64,000 bases of DNA. Source: Devosia sp. Its GTDB lineage: Bacteria; Pseudomonadota; Alphaproteobacteria; Rhizobiales; Devosiaceae. The stretch spans positions 1-64,000 of the forward strand of contig NZ_JANQAH010000001.1 in assembly GCF_024707125.1 (NCBI RefSeq), read 5' to 3'. Position 1 is the first letter of the stretch, and each line of letters starts with the position of its first letter. Of this stretch, positions 15,840 to 23,455 are shown one piece after another. A model generated the notes under the pieces. The model ran no database searches and was not told the DNA's origin. It worked only from the letters and a program-made list of their open reading frames with translations. The position numbers and the translations under genes are program-made.

Positions 15840-18134
15840 ATGCGGTTCCTTCGCATAGCGCTGACCGTCGTCATCCTGGGCTTCATAGCCTCGGCGATCT
15901 ATATCTCTGCGCTGGTCTTCCAGCGCCAGACCGCCCTTGAAGGCGTTGGCCTGGGCAATGTCACCTGGATGGTGGCCCAGGCCCCCAGCGAATTCGCCCG
16001 GCTCGAACAGCGCGTCAGCGCTTTTGCGGCGGGCGACCCCAACATTTCCGCCGACGAGGTGAAGCTGCGCTTCGACATCGTCGTCAATCGCCTCAAGACC
16101 CTGCGCACCAAGGACGTCGAGAATTTTGCGCTCGCGGATCCGCGCGTCGGCAAGACGCTCGACGATCTGGAAGTGGCGCTCGAGAATGCACGGCCCCTGC
16201 TGGCCGAACTCGACGTTCCCGGCACGCCGGCAAAAATCCTGACCATTCTTGAGCCGATTTATCCCAAGCTGGCCCGGCTCTCGACCGACGCCAATGTGTG
16301 GAACGTGGCGCGGATCGAGGCCGACAGGCAGGGCCTGTTCACCCTGCAATGGGCCTTCACCTATGTTTCCATCGGCATGATCGTCTGCGGTGTGTTTCTC
16401 ACCGCCCTGCTGCTGCTGCACAATGGTCTCCTGGGTCGCGCGCAGGAAGTCCTGCAGCAGAAGGAGCGGACCCTGGCCCTGCAGAATGCGCGCTTTGACG
16501 CGGCGCTTGATGCCATGTCGCTTGGCCTCTGCCTCCTCGACGCGCACAACCGCGTCATCGTCTGCAATCCTCGCTTTCTCGCCATTTTCGGCCTCAACAC
16601 GGCACGCGCAAAGCCGGGCACTGCGATCGCCGATCTGATCGACGCCGACCTGCTTGTCGACCATGAGGACGATCAGTCGGGTGACAATGCGGACTTCGCT
16701 TTGCTCAACAACCACACCCGTCACCTGCCCAATGGCATGGTGCTGGAAATCTCGCGCGAACCCACCGCGGAAGGCGGCTGGGTCTGCACGTTCGAAGACG
16801 TGACCGAACGCCATCGCGCACAGAACCGCATCGTGCATATGGCGCACCATGACAACCTCACCGGCATGGCCAATCGCCTGCGCTTCTGGGAGAGCATCGG
16901 CCAGGCCGTACGCGGGCTCTCGACGCGCGCCCAACCCTTCGCCATCCTCTATCTCGACCTCGACCGGTTCAAGGAAGTCAACGACACGCTGGGCCACCCG
17001 GTCGGCGACGCCCTGCTGCGCCAAGTTGCCGAACGCCTGCGGGCCACGTCATCGGCGCGCGATATGGTTGCGCGTCTCGGTGGCGACGAATTCGCCGTGC
17101 TCCACTATTGCCTCGACACGTCCGCCGACAGTTCGCAGGCGCTTGCCGAGCGCATCATCGCCAGCATCGCCCAGCCCTATCATATCGAGGACAACGAGAT
17201 CGTCGTCAGCACCAGCGTCGGCATCGCCATGGCGCCGGTCGATGGCAGCGACGCCGATCAGCTGATGAAAAATGCCGACCTCGCGCTCTATAGCGCCAAG
17301 GCGGAAGGCGCCGGCACCTATCGCTTCTTCTCCCCGCAGATGGAAAAGTCGCTGCAGAACCGGCGCCACCTCGAAATGGACCTGCGTGGCGGCATCAAGC
17401 TCGGCCAGTTCGAACTGTACTATCAACCGTTGGTGCGCCTCGATACCGGCCGCGTCGTATCCGGCGAAGCGCTGATGCGCTGGCGCCATCCCGAACACGG
17501 CCTGATTTCGCCGGCCCAGTTCATTCCGCTCGCCGAAGAGACCGGGGCCATCGAAGTCCTGGGCGAATGGGCGCTGCAACAGGCCTGCCAGGACGCACTC
17601 AACTGGCCCGATCATGTGCGCGTTTCGGTCAATCTCTCGCCGGTCCAGTTCCGCGGTGCGGGTCTTGTCGACATCGTCAAGGCGGTGCTGGCGACGAGCG
17701 AACTCGACGCCCGCCGACTCGAACTCGAAATCACCGAGTCGGTCCTCCTGCAAAACAACGCAGTCAACCTCGAATCCCTGCACCAGCTACGGGGATTGGG
17801 CCTCACGGTCGCGCTCGATGATTTCGGCACCGGCTATTCTTCGTTGAGCTACCTCCAGCGCTTCCCCTTCGACAAACTCAAGATCGACCAGAGCTTTGTG
17901 CGCGATCTCGCAGACCGGCCAGACAGCCTCTCCATCGTGCAGTCGATCGCCACCCTCGGGCGTAACCTGCGGATGACCACTACCGCCGAGGGCGTGGAAA
18001 CCCAGGCCCAGCTCGATATCATCACCCGCGCCGGCTGCACCGAAGCCCAGGGCTACTTCTTCGGCGCGCCCATGCCCGAAGCAGAATTCCGCGCCATGCT
18101 GATGCGCGAAGACCGGGTGAGCGCCGACGTCTGA
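15840..18134 (+). CDS. Membrane-bound PAS-GGDEF-EAL protein (c-di-GMP synthesis/degradation)
   Basis: This 764-residue inner-membrane signalling protein has TM1 at about residues 4-27, a periplasmic domain of about 140 residues, TM2 at about 175-197, a PAS-like domain (LDAMSLGLCLLDAHNRVIVCN), GGDEF (RLGGDEFAVL intact) and EAL (SGEALMRW). All EAL active-site blocks are present: VNLSPVQF, ELEITES, DDFGTGYSS, KIDQSFV, AEGVET. The inhibitory RxxD site before GGDEF is missing (SARD). Both activities could therefore be live. The upstream gene encodes a periplasmic protein that could feed its sensor domain. Confidence 0.93.
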   Translation: MRFLRIALTVVILGFIASAIYISALVFQRQTALEGVGLGNVTWMVAQAPSEFARLEQRVSAFAAGDPNISADEVKLRFDIVVNRLKTLRTKDVENFALADPRVGKTLDDLEVALENARPLLAELDVPGTPAKILTILEPIYPKLARLSTDANVWNVARIEADRQGLFTLQWAFTYVSIGMIVCGVFLTALLLLHNGLLGRAQEVLQQKERTLALQNARFDAALDAMSLGLCLLDAHNRVIVCNPRFLAIFGLNTARAKPGTAIADLIDADLLVDHEDDQSGDNADFALLNNHTRHLPNGMVLEISREPTAEGGWVCTFEDVTERHRAQNRIVHMAHHDNLTGMANRLRFWESIGQAVRGLSTRAQPFAILYLDLDRFKEVNDTLGHPVGDALLRQVAERLRATSSARDMVARLGGDEFAVLHYCLDTSADSSQALAERIIASIAQPYHIEDNEIVVSTSVGIAMAPVDGSDADQLMKNADLALYSAKAEGAGTYRFFSPQMEKSLQNRRHLEMDLRGGIKLGQFELYYQPLVRLDTGRVVSGEALMRWRHPEHGLISPAQFIPLAEETGAIEVLGEWALQQACQDALNWPDHVRVSVNLSPVQFRGAGLVDIVKAVLATSELDARRLELEITESVLLQNNAVNLESLHQLRGLGLTVALDDFGTGYSSLSYLQRFPFDKLKIDQSFVRDLADRPDSLSIVQSIATLGRNLRMTTTAEGVETQAQLDIITRAGCTEAQGYFFGAPMPEAEFRAMLMREDRVSADV

Positions 18135-18223
18135 ACGCTATCTGGATTGGGCTTGCGCCTATTCCCAGTCTTGCCCTCGAACCGTCCCCGTGCGAAAACC
18201 ACGTTGACGTAAAGGGAAAGACA

Positions 18224-18697
18224 ATGACCAATCCTGTCACCCAAGATCGACGCCATTTCGAGGATCTCGTTGTGGGCGAAGTCATCAATCTCGGCCAGAC
18301 GACCGTGACCAAGGAAATGATCTTCACCTTTGCCCGGGAATTCGACCCCCTGCCCTTTCACATCGACGAAGAAGCGGCCAAGAAGAGCCTGCTCGGCGGC
18401 TTAGCCTCGAGCGGCTGGCAAACAGGCGCCCTGAGCCTCCGCATGCTCGTCGACAGCTTCCTGAACAAGATCGCCTCGGCCGGCGGCCTGGGCTTTCAGG
18501 ACCTGAAATGGAAAAACCCGGTCATGGCCGGCGACACCATCGGCGGCACTGTGACCATTACCGGCCTTCGGCGCTCGGGCAGCCACCCGCAATGGGGGAT
18601 CGTGACGCTCGATTTCGACATTCGCAATCAGGGCGACAAGCCGGTGATGAGCATGCGGCTTTCCAATATCGTCGAATGCCGCGGGGTCGCAGCATGA
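18224..18697 (+). CDS. MaoC family dehydratase (first of a pair)
   Basis: This 157-residue single hot-dog protein has the hydratase-2 segment in the form REFDPLPFHIDEEAA, keeping the catalytic-type Asp and His but with Leu where Asn is usual. GGLASSGWQT follows in the expected place. MaoC proteins hydrate enoyl-CoA esters; the substrate here is unknown. The next gene, also MaoC-like, starts inside its stop codon (ATGA), so the two products may form a heterodimer. Confidence 0.85.
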   Translation: MTNPVTQDRRHFEDLVVGEVINLGQTTVTKEMIFTFAREFDPLPFHIDEEAAKKSLLGGLASSGWQTGALSLRMLVDSFLNKIASAGGLGFQDLKWKNPVMAGDTIGGTVTITGLRRSGSHPQWGIVTLDFDIRNQGDKPVMSMRLSNIVECRGVAA

Positions 18698-19251
18698 CCC
18701 GTTGGTTCGAAGACATTGTCATCGACGAGGCCTTCCCCCTCGGCGACCACACCTTTTCCGAGGAAGAAATCATCCGCTTCGGAAAGCTCTACGATCCGCA
18801 ATATTTCCACATCGATCCTGCGCTGGCCAAGCACAGCCACTTCGGCGGCCTCGTAGCGAGCGGCTGGCACACGGTCAGCGTCGGACATCGAAAAATGGTG
18901 GATGCACTCGATGTGGAAGCGGACCGTCTCAAGGCCCAGGGCGACGAGCCCGGCGTTTCCGGCCCCTCCCCCGGCGTCAATTCCATGGAGTTCAAGGTGC
19001 CGGTCCGCCCCGGCGATACGGTCACCTATGAACTGATCGTGACCGGCAAACGGCCATCCAATTCTCTTCCCGGCTGGGGTCTGCTCTTCAACCGCCTCAC
19101 GGCGACCAACCAGCGTGGCGAACTGGTCTATCGCGCCGAAATCGTGGGCTTTTCCAAGCTGCGCGACTACTCCATGCCGCTCAAACTAAAAGTGTTGCTC
19201 GCGCTCACCAGAGTGCCGGTGATCGGCCCGCTTCTGCGGCGGAGCACTTGA
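18694..19251 (+). CDS. MaoC family dehydratase (second of a pair)
   Basis: This 185-residue protein begins at the ATG in the ATGA overlap with the first MaoC gene. The matching segment reads KLYDPQYFHIDPALAKHSHFGG, then LVASGWHTV. Asp and His are conserved while the usual Asn is Gln. A basic hydrophobic C-terminal tail (KVLLALTRVPVIGPLLRR) is absent from the first copy and might contact membrane or another protein. Paralogous pairs of short MaoC genes often act together. Confidence 0.84.
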   Translation: MTRWFEDIVIDEAFPLGDHTFSEEEIIRFGKLYDPQYFHIDPALAKHSHFGGLVASGWHTVSVGHRKMVDALDVEADRLKAQGDEPGVSGPSPGVNSMEFKVPVRPGDTVTYELIVTGKRPSNSLPGWGLLFNRLTATNQRGELVYRAEIVGFSKLRDYSMPLKLKVLLALTRVPVIGPLLRRST

Positions 19252-19282
19252 AAGGCAGAGGGCACACCGGCACTCTCCTTGC

Positions 19283-19627
19283 ATGCGCCGATTCGCCCTT
19301 GCTCTATTGCTGTTTCCCGCCTTGTCCGTGCCCTCCATGGCGCAACTTTATCAAGGCAACTGGTCCTGCCGGGACGCGACGACCAATCGCGTCGGCATTC
19401 TGACGATTTACGGCAATGTCTATGGCTGGGCCTCGCGCACCATGGCCGACCCCAATTCGGGCACCGGAACGGTTACGCCCTATCAGGACGGCGTCGGCTT
19501 CAACGACGGCAACCTCAAGGCCAATCTCGGCGTCCAGGCCGCCCGTATGGTGGAAGACCCCGTCAACGGCGTCGCTGTGCAGCTTGAAACGGCCGACACC
19601 ATCGTCATGCTCTGCACGCCGCGCTGA
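19283..19627 (+). CDS. Small secreted protein of unknown function
   Basis: This 114-residue product has a clear signal peptide (MRRFALALLLFPALSVPSMA, cleavage before QLYQG). The mature part of about 94 residues holds two cysteines (NWSCRD and the C-terminal VMLCTPR) that could form one disulfide, and is otherwise rich in Gly, Asn and Thr. I do not recognise a family. It follows the MaoC genes by 31 bases but need not be functionally linked. Confidence 0.65.
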   Translation: MRRFALALLLFPALSVPSMAQLYQGNWSCRDATTNRVGILTIYGNVYGWASRTMADPNSGTGTVTPYQDGVGFNDGNLKANLGVQAARMVEDPVNGVAVQLETADTIVMLCTPR

Positions 19628-19724
19628 GCCGGTTTTCCCATCGATCCCAGCCGCGCACTAGCGCGTGTCGGGTCGAGCCCGGCAATAACAATAGAGAAGC
19701 TCTCCCACATTCCCCAGTCTCTGG

Positions 19725-19798
19725 AGCCCCTCCAAAAGGTAGGGGCTTGACCTTTTTCGCCGATTGCACAATTTAGAGGGGCAATGCCGGGCCCCTCT
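19725..19798 (+). promoter_or_regulatory. Structured leader / promoter region of the Alx/TerC gene
   Basis: Two perfect stems lie upstream of the start at 19864: 19725-19731 with 19741-19747, and 19775-19782 with 19791-19798. The left arm of the first (AGCCCCT) can also pair with the left arm of the second (AGAGGGGC), and the right arms can pair with each other, giving two exclusive folds. A TTGACC -35-like box sits at 19747-19752. Whether the stems act as RNA or as DNA operators depends on the transcription start, which cannot be seen. It does not match the yybP-ykoY manganese riboswitch consensus as I know it. Confidence 0.45.
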
Positions 19799-19863
19799 GG
19801 TCATGGGTTCTCCATGGCGATGTCGGAATTGCTCCACCTCGTTACATGGAGAAGGTCCGGCGT

Positions 19864-20883
19864 ATGGAAACGCTTCTTGCCGCCCTTTCGGGCGATTTTC
19901 TCGGAACCCCCGTCTATTTCTGGATCGCGTTCATCGCGATCGTCATTGGTCTGCTTGTTTTCGACCTCGGCATTCTGCACAAGGATGAGCACGAGATCGA
20001 AGCCAAGGAGAGCCTGCTGCTCTATGGCTTCTACGTCCTGATTGCCCTCGCCTTCGGCGCCTGGGTCTGGTTTCAGCGCGGCGCGGAAGCCGGTCTTGAA
20101 TTCTATACCGGCTACCTGATCGAGCAATCGCTCGCGATGGACAATATGTTCGTCATCGCGACGATCTTCGGTTTCCTGGGCATCCCAAGGCTTTACCAGC
20201 ACCGCGTGCTCTTCTGGGGCATTCTGGGCGTCATCGCCTTCCGCGCCGTCCTGATCGGCGTTGGCGCTGCGCTTGTCTACCAGTTCAACTGGATCCTCTT
20301 CTTCTTCGGCGCCTTCCTGGTGTTCACCGGCATCCGCATGTTCAAGCATGAGGATGAAGAGCCGAGCATGGAAGACAACAAGATCTTCCAGTTCCTCAAC
20401 AAGCGCTTCCGCATCACCAAGCAGCTCCATGGCCGCAATTTTACGGTCAAGCAGCCCCACCCGACCACCGGCAAGCTGGTCACCTGGCTGACCCCGCTCG
20501 CCGTGGCGCTGATCATGGTCGAAATCGTCGACCTGATCTTTGCCGTCGACTCGGTGCCCGCCGTCTTCGCGGTGACGCAGGACACGTTCATCGTCTACAC
20601 CTCGAACATCTTCGCTATCCTTGGCCTTCGCGCGCTCTACTTCGCGCTGGCTGCAGCGATGAACCGCTTCCGTTACCTGCAGGTCTCGCTGGCGATCATC
20701 CTCGTGCTGATCGGTATCAAGATCTTCCTCGTGCCGCTGCATATCCACATCGATACGCTGCTCTCGCTTGGCGTGACCATCGGCATCCTCGCTGGCGGCG
20801 TTTTCTACTCGCTGTGGAAGACGCGCAACGAGCCCAATATCAGCGTCGAAGAAGACCCCAAGCAGGGCCATCTCGAACCCTGA
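19864..20883 (+). CDS. TerC/Alx family integral membrane protein
   Basis: This 339-residue membrane protein of the TerC/Alx family (in E. coli linked to alkaline pH and manganese export) has about nine hydrophobic segments. Conserved acidic segments include EQSLAMDNMFVIATIF and MVEIVDLIFAVDSVPAVFAV, the paired acidic residues expected to bind metal. I chose the ATG at 19864 because GGAGAAGG ends eight bases upstream; an ATG at 19846 would place that site inside the gene. A strong terminator follows. The upstream region is unusually structured. Confidence 0.9.
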   Translation: METLLAALSGDFLGTPVYFWIAFIAIVIGLLVFDLGILHKDEHEIEAKESLLLYGFYVLIALAFGAWVWFQRGAEAGLEFYTGYLIEQSLAMDNMFVIATIFGFLGIPRLYQHRVLFWGILGVIAFRAVLIGVGAALVYQFNWILFFFGAFLVFTGIRMFKHEDEEPSMEDNKIFQFLNKRFRITKQLHGRNFTVKQPHPTTGKLVTWLTPLAVALIMVEIVDLIFAVDSVPAVFAVTQDTFIVYTSNIFAILGLRALYFALAAAMNRFRYLQVSLAIILVLIGIKIFLVPLHIHIDTLLSLGVTIGILAGGVFYSLWKTRNEPNISVEEDPKQGHLEP

Positions 20884-20902
20884 TCGGGCCTGACTACTCA
20901 AA

Positions 20903-20937
20903 GAGGCGACCCGGTTGACCCGGGCCGCCTCTTTTTT
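20903..20937 (+). terminator. Rho-independent terminator after the TerC/Alx gene
   Basis: Stem GAGGCG-A-CCCGG pairs with CCGGG-C-CGCCTC (one internal mismatch, short loop) and is followed by six T (20932-20937). It lies 20 bases past the stop codon. Confidence 0.9.
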
Positions 20938-21220
20938 GTATATTTCTCTGCGCAACGCGCTTTGGAGGCCTTGTCCAGAAATGATCTGAAACCGCACCCC
21001 TGACGCTTCTGACTTGTCTTGGCACCCCCGCATCGGGGACCGGCCAGTCATGATGGCGCGCGTGGCAGCGGTCGATCTACGGACGGCCCAAATCTCTCCC
21101 TAGTCTACCTCTGCCCGGCCCCATCGGCGTCTCTGCTTTTCCGCATCCGCGTGCCATTCGGCGCGCCCTGTTTCACTTGCTTGGCCACCGGAAAATAGCC
21201 GGGGCCAGAAGGATAGACTT
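20938..21220. other. Intergenic stretch without a recognisable gene
   Basis: With the terminator before it, the gene-free interval from 20884 to 21220 is 337 bases. I find no convincing ORF; a short hairpin-forming CCCCGCATCGGGG segment lies near 21027. The stretch probably carries the promoter of the small ORF at 21221, whose exact position I cannot fix. Confidence 0.5.
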
Positions 21221-21394
21221 ATGCCGAAAAACCCATTCCAGCGTCCGCAGCCGATCACCCCTTCGCACAACGTGCCACGGCACGGACTACAGCAGCCCCA
21301 GCCCCAAAAGCTGCAGGCAAAATCCAAGGTTCCGGCCCAAAAGCCCGGCCTGCCGCCGCTCGAAAAGCTGCTGGGCAACCAACAACACCACTAA
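21221..21394 (+). CDS. Small Pro/Gln-rich protein of unknown function (57 aa)
   Basis: An ATG is preceded by AGAAGGA (seven-base spacing) and opens a 57-residue reading frame that begins MPKNPFQRPQPITPSHNVPR and ends LLGNQQHH. It is basic, has 12 prolines and nine glutamines, no hydrophobic segment and no cysteine, so it is probably cytosolic and disordered. A perfect 12-bp terminator starts six bases after the stop, which with the ribosome-binding site argues for a real, monocistronic gene. I do not recognise a family. Confidence 0.6.
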   Translation: MPKNPFQRPQPITPSHNVPRHGLQQPQPQKLQAKSKVPAQKPGLPPLEKLLGNQQHH

Positions 21395-21399
21395 AATGG

Positions 21400-21432
21400 G
21401 TGAGGCCGGTGGAAAACACCGGCCTCACTTTT
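21400..21432 (+). terminator. Strong rho-independent terminator
   Basis: A perfect 12-bp stem (21400-21411 with 21417-21428, loop GAAAA) is followed by TTTT (21429-21432). It terminates the small ORF at 21221. Confidence 0.92.
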
Positions 21433-21556
21433 CCAAGCGCCAACAAGAGCTTCGTTTGCTTGAGCACAGTCGAGCGCTTCGCAAGCAAAGCAGTGCTCTA
21501 AACTTGCCGCATTTGCCCAATAGCAGAATTGTCATAATGACAAAGGAGAAGCGCAA

Positions 21557-21955
21557 ATGGGTGTGATCCACGAGATCGTCTTCGACTGCGACAAGCCGGC
21601 CGTTCTCGCTCGTTTCTGGGCCGAACTTCTCGATGGCTATGATGTGCGACCCTATGATGCGGACGAGATTGCTCGCCTTGCAGCCCTCGGCCTGACGCCG
21701 GAAACGGATACGACCGTGATGGTCGATGGCCCTGGCCCTTCGATCTGTTTCCAGAATGTCGATGGACGGGTCTATGACAATAACCGCGTGCATCTCGACG
21801 TCGAGACCGGCAATCGCAGCAGCGAGGTCGAACGGCTCAAGGCAGCTGGCGCCACGGTAGACCGGGTTCTGCCCACCTATACGGTGATGCGCGACCCCGA
21901 GGGCAACCAGTTCTGCCTCGTCGATCCCCGCATGACGGAAATGGCAGCGGCCTGA
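21557..21955 (+). CDS. VOC (glyoxalase/bleomycin-resistance) superfamily protein
   Basis: This 132-residue protein has the paired beta-alpha-beta-beta-beta modules of the VOC fold: IHEIVFDCDKPAVLARFWAE at the start and RVHLDVETGNRSSEVERLKA, then VMRDPEGNQFCLVDP at the end. The His, the closing Glu/Asp region and the DPEGN turn are typical of the Glyoxalase_6 type. The substrate is unknown. AAAGGAG lies about ten bases before the ATG. Confidence 0.83.
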   Translation: MGVIHEIVFDCDKPAVLARFWAELLDGYDVRPYDADEIARLAALGLTPETDTTVMVDGPGPSICFQNVDGRVYDNNRVHLDVETGNRSSEVERLKAAGATVDRVLPTYTVMRDPEGNQFCLVDPRMTEMAAA

Positions 21956-22026
21956 TCGCAAAGGTGCTGACACGCGTTGTCAGCGCCCGCCGCTACATAG
22001 GGACCATCCAATTCGAGGAGAGACCC

Positions 22027-22425
22027 ATGTCGCTGATCGCAACCTGCCATTGCGGCGCCACGCGCATCACCCTGCCCTATCTGCCCACCGACATCAAAAG
22101 CTGCAACTGCACCTTCTGCCAGCGCACAGGCGCGGTCTGGGCCTATTTCGAAGAGGGCGAGCTCGAGTTCAACTCGCTCGATAGCGACAAGATCTATTCG
22201 GCAAGTGGCGGCATGAACGAGCACCACTTCTGCTCCAACTGCGGCATCCACACCTGGGGCAGTTCGCCGGATTGGGCATCGGCCTACAATGCCGACGGCA
22301 CGCCCAAGGGCGAACCGGGCGTCATGCCCAGCAAGCGTAGCCTCGCCATCAACCTCAATGCTGTCGATTCGCTCGATTGGTCGCATGTGAAAATCGAGAA
22401 GATGGACGGCCGGAACAACTGGTAG
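22027..22425 (+). CDS. GFA family (CENP-V/GFA domain) zinc protein
   Basis: This 132-residue protein has the zinc-binding cysteine set of the GFA fold: C7-x-C9 (CHCG), CNCTFCQRTG and CSNCGIHTW. Some family members were described as glutathione-dependent formaldehyde-activating enzymes, but most are uncharacterised, so I claim only the fold and zinc binding. I chose the ATG at 22027, which follows GAGGAGAG; the frame is open further upstream without a start signal. Confidence 0.85.
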   Translation: MSLIATCHCGATRITLPYLPTDIKSCNCTFCQRTGAVWAYFEEGELEFNSLDSDKIYSASGGMNEHHFCSNCGIHTWGSSPDWASAYNADGTPKGEPGVMPSKRSLAINLNAVDSLDWSHVKIEKMDGRNNW

Positions 22426-22433
22426 GCCCAAAC

Positions 22434-22457
22434 AAAAATCCCCGCTTTCGCGGGGAT
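22434..22457 (-). terminator. Terminator for apt, between convergent genes
   Basis: An 8-bp stem (22438-22445 with 22450-22457) reads in the minus direction into ATTTTTGTTT. It lies between the GFA gene and apt, and ends transcription of apt; the plus-strand side lacks a T-run. Confidence 0.8.
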
Positions 22458-22494
22458 CTCTCAACGCCGAATGGCGACGCCTCTGGAGACGGGC

Positions 22495-23028
22495 TCAGTG
22501 CCCTTCGAAGGCCATCAGCGCGTTCACATTGACCTTTTCCGCGCGCAACTTGTCAGCGCCGCCGAGGTCCGGCAGATCGATGGCGAAGGCGGCGTGATCG
22601 CAGACGGCGCCGGTACGGCGGATCAGGCCAACCGCAGCAATGGCTGTGCCGCCTGTGGCGATCAGGTCATCAACGATAAGCACCTTGTGCACATCGCTCA
22701 GCACGTCGGCATGGATCTCGATCGTGTCGACACCGTACTCCAGCGCATAATTCTGGCCGATCGTCGTGCCCGGCAGCTTGCCGCGCTTGCGGACCGGCAC
22801 GAAGCCCACGCCCAGCGCAATGGCAACGCCCGCGCCGAAGATAAAGCCGCGCGCTTCGATACCGGCAACATGGGTAAAGCCCAGCCCACGGTGGGCGGCA
22901 GCGAGACGCTCGACGCTTTCCTTGAACCCTTCCGGGTGCTCGATCAGCGTGGTGATGTCACGAAAGAGAATCCCCGGCTTGGGATAGTCCGGAATCGTGC
23001 GGACGAGCGACTTCAGGTCGAGCGACAT
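22495..23028 (-). CDS. apt: Adenine phosphoribosyltransferase
   Basis: This 177-residue enzyme makes AMP from adenine and PRPP (purine salvage, cytosol). The PRPP-binding motif VLIVDDLIATGGTA and the N-terminal IPDYPKPGILFRDITTL block are the Apt hallmarks. I chose the ATG at 23028 (MSLDLKSLVRTIP), which gives the usual length; the frame is open for 49 codons more but that part is unlike Apt. It lies downstream of petABC and a 64-codon gene on the same strand, an order seen in other Hyphomicrobiales. Confidence 0.95.
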   Translation of the reverse strand: MSLDLKSLVRTIPDYPKPGILFRDITTLIEHPEGFKESVERLAAAHRGLGFTHVAGIEARGFIFGAGVAIALGVGFVPVRKRGKLPGTTIGQNYALEYGVDTIEIHADVLSDVHKVLIVDDLIATGGTAIAAVGLIRRTGAVCDHAAFAIDLPDLGGADKLRAEKVNVNALMAFEGH

Positions 23029-23050
23029 GGAAGGCCTTGTAAGACTTGGG

Positions 23051-23245
23051 TCAGGGAGTGCGGCGACCGACAATGTGGCGGGCGATGACGCCGGCATTGT
23101 AGGCGACATTGCGCGTGGCATTGGCAGCGGCTTCGCGGGCCTTGGGATTGTTGGCCACGGCCTGAATGCCGGCACGGACGGCCGGATGGCGGCTCATGGT
23201 CATGGCGGCGGACACGACGGTGACAGCCAGGCGAATGGCGGACAA
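23051..23245 (-). CDS. Small protein of unknown function (64 aa)
   Basis: The TTG at 23245 has GGAGGAGG five bases upstream, a near-ideal site, so I prefer it over longer starts. The product (MSAIRLAVTVVSAAMTMSRH at the start) has a hydrophobic N-terminal helix and a basic, Ala/Asn-rich C terminus ending in RHIVGRRTP. It may be a small membrane-anchored protein. It lies between the petABC terminators and apt, with 22 bases to apt, so it is probably co-transcribed with apt. Confidence 0.62.
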   Translation of the reverse strand: MSAIRLAVTVVSAAMTMSRHPAVRAGIQAVANNPKAREAAANATRNVAYNAGVIARHIVGRRTP

Positions 23246-23329
23246 GGCAACCTCCTCCCACAAAACCAATATAGTTCCATATTGCGTTTGAGGGCCGGAA
23301 TGGCAAGGGCCTTGCGAGAGTGTGACGGG

Positions 23330-23356
23330 AAAAAGAAAAGGGGCCCAACGGGCCCC
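23330..23356 (-). terminator. Second terminator downstream of petC
   Basis: Stem GGGGCCC (23340-23346) pairs with GGGCCCC (23350-23356), and on the minus strand the stem runs into TTTTCTTTTT. It backs up the terminator at 23412. Confidence 0.8.
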
Positions 23357-23411
23357 GATCCTAAACTTCAGTGTATGCCCTGCGAGCGTAGCTCTTCGGG
23401 CCTGACCACAT

Positions 23412-23436
23412 AAAATCGCCCCACTGGGGCGATTTT
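23412..23436 (-). terminator. Terminator of the petABC operon
   Basis: A perfect 11-bp stem (23412-23422 with 23426-23436, arms AAAATCGCCCC / GGGGCGATTTT) ends in T-runs on either strand and lies 20 bases beyond the petC stop. An outer 8-bp inverted repeat (23402-23409 with 23452-23459) overlaps the stop codon. Confidence 0.85.
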
Positions 23437-23455
23437 GCCGCAGAGCGGCCAGTGG

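Noticed and set aside
19690..19863. yybP-ykoY manganese riboswitch upstream of the Alx/TerC gene
   Set aside because: The conserved core sequences I know for that class are not present. Only generic paired hairpins are seen, reported instead as an unclassified structured region.
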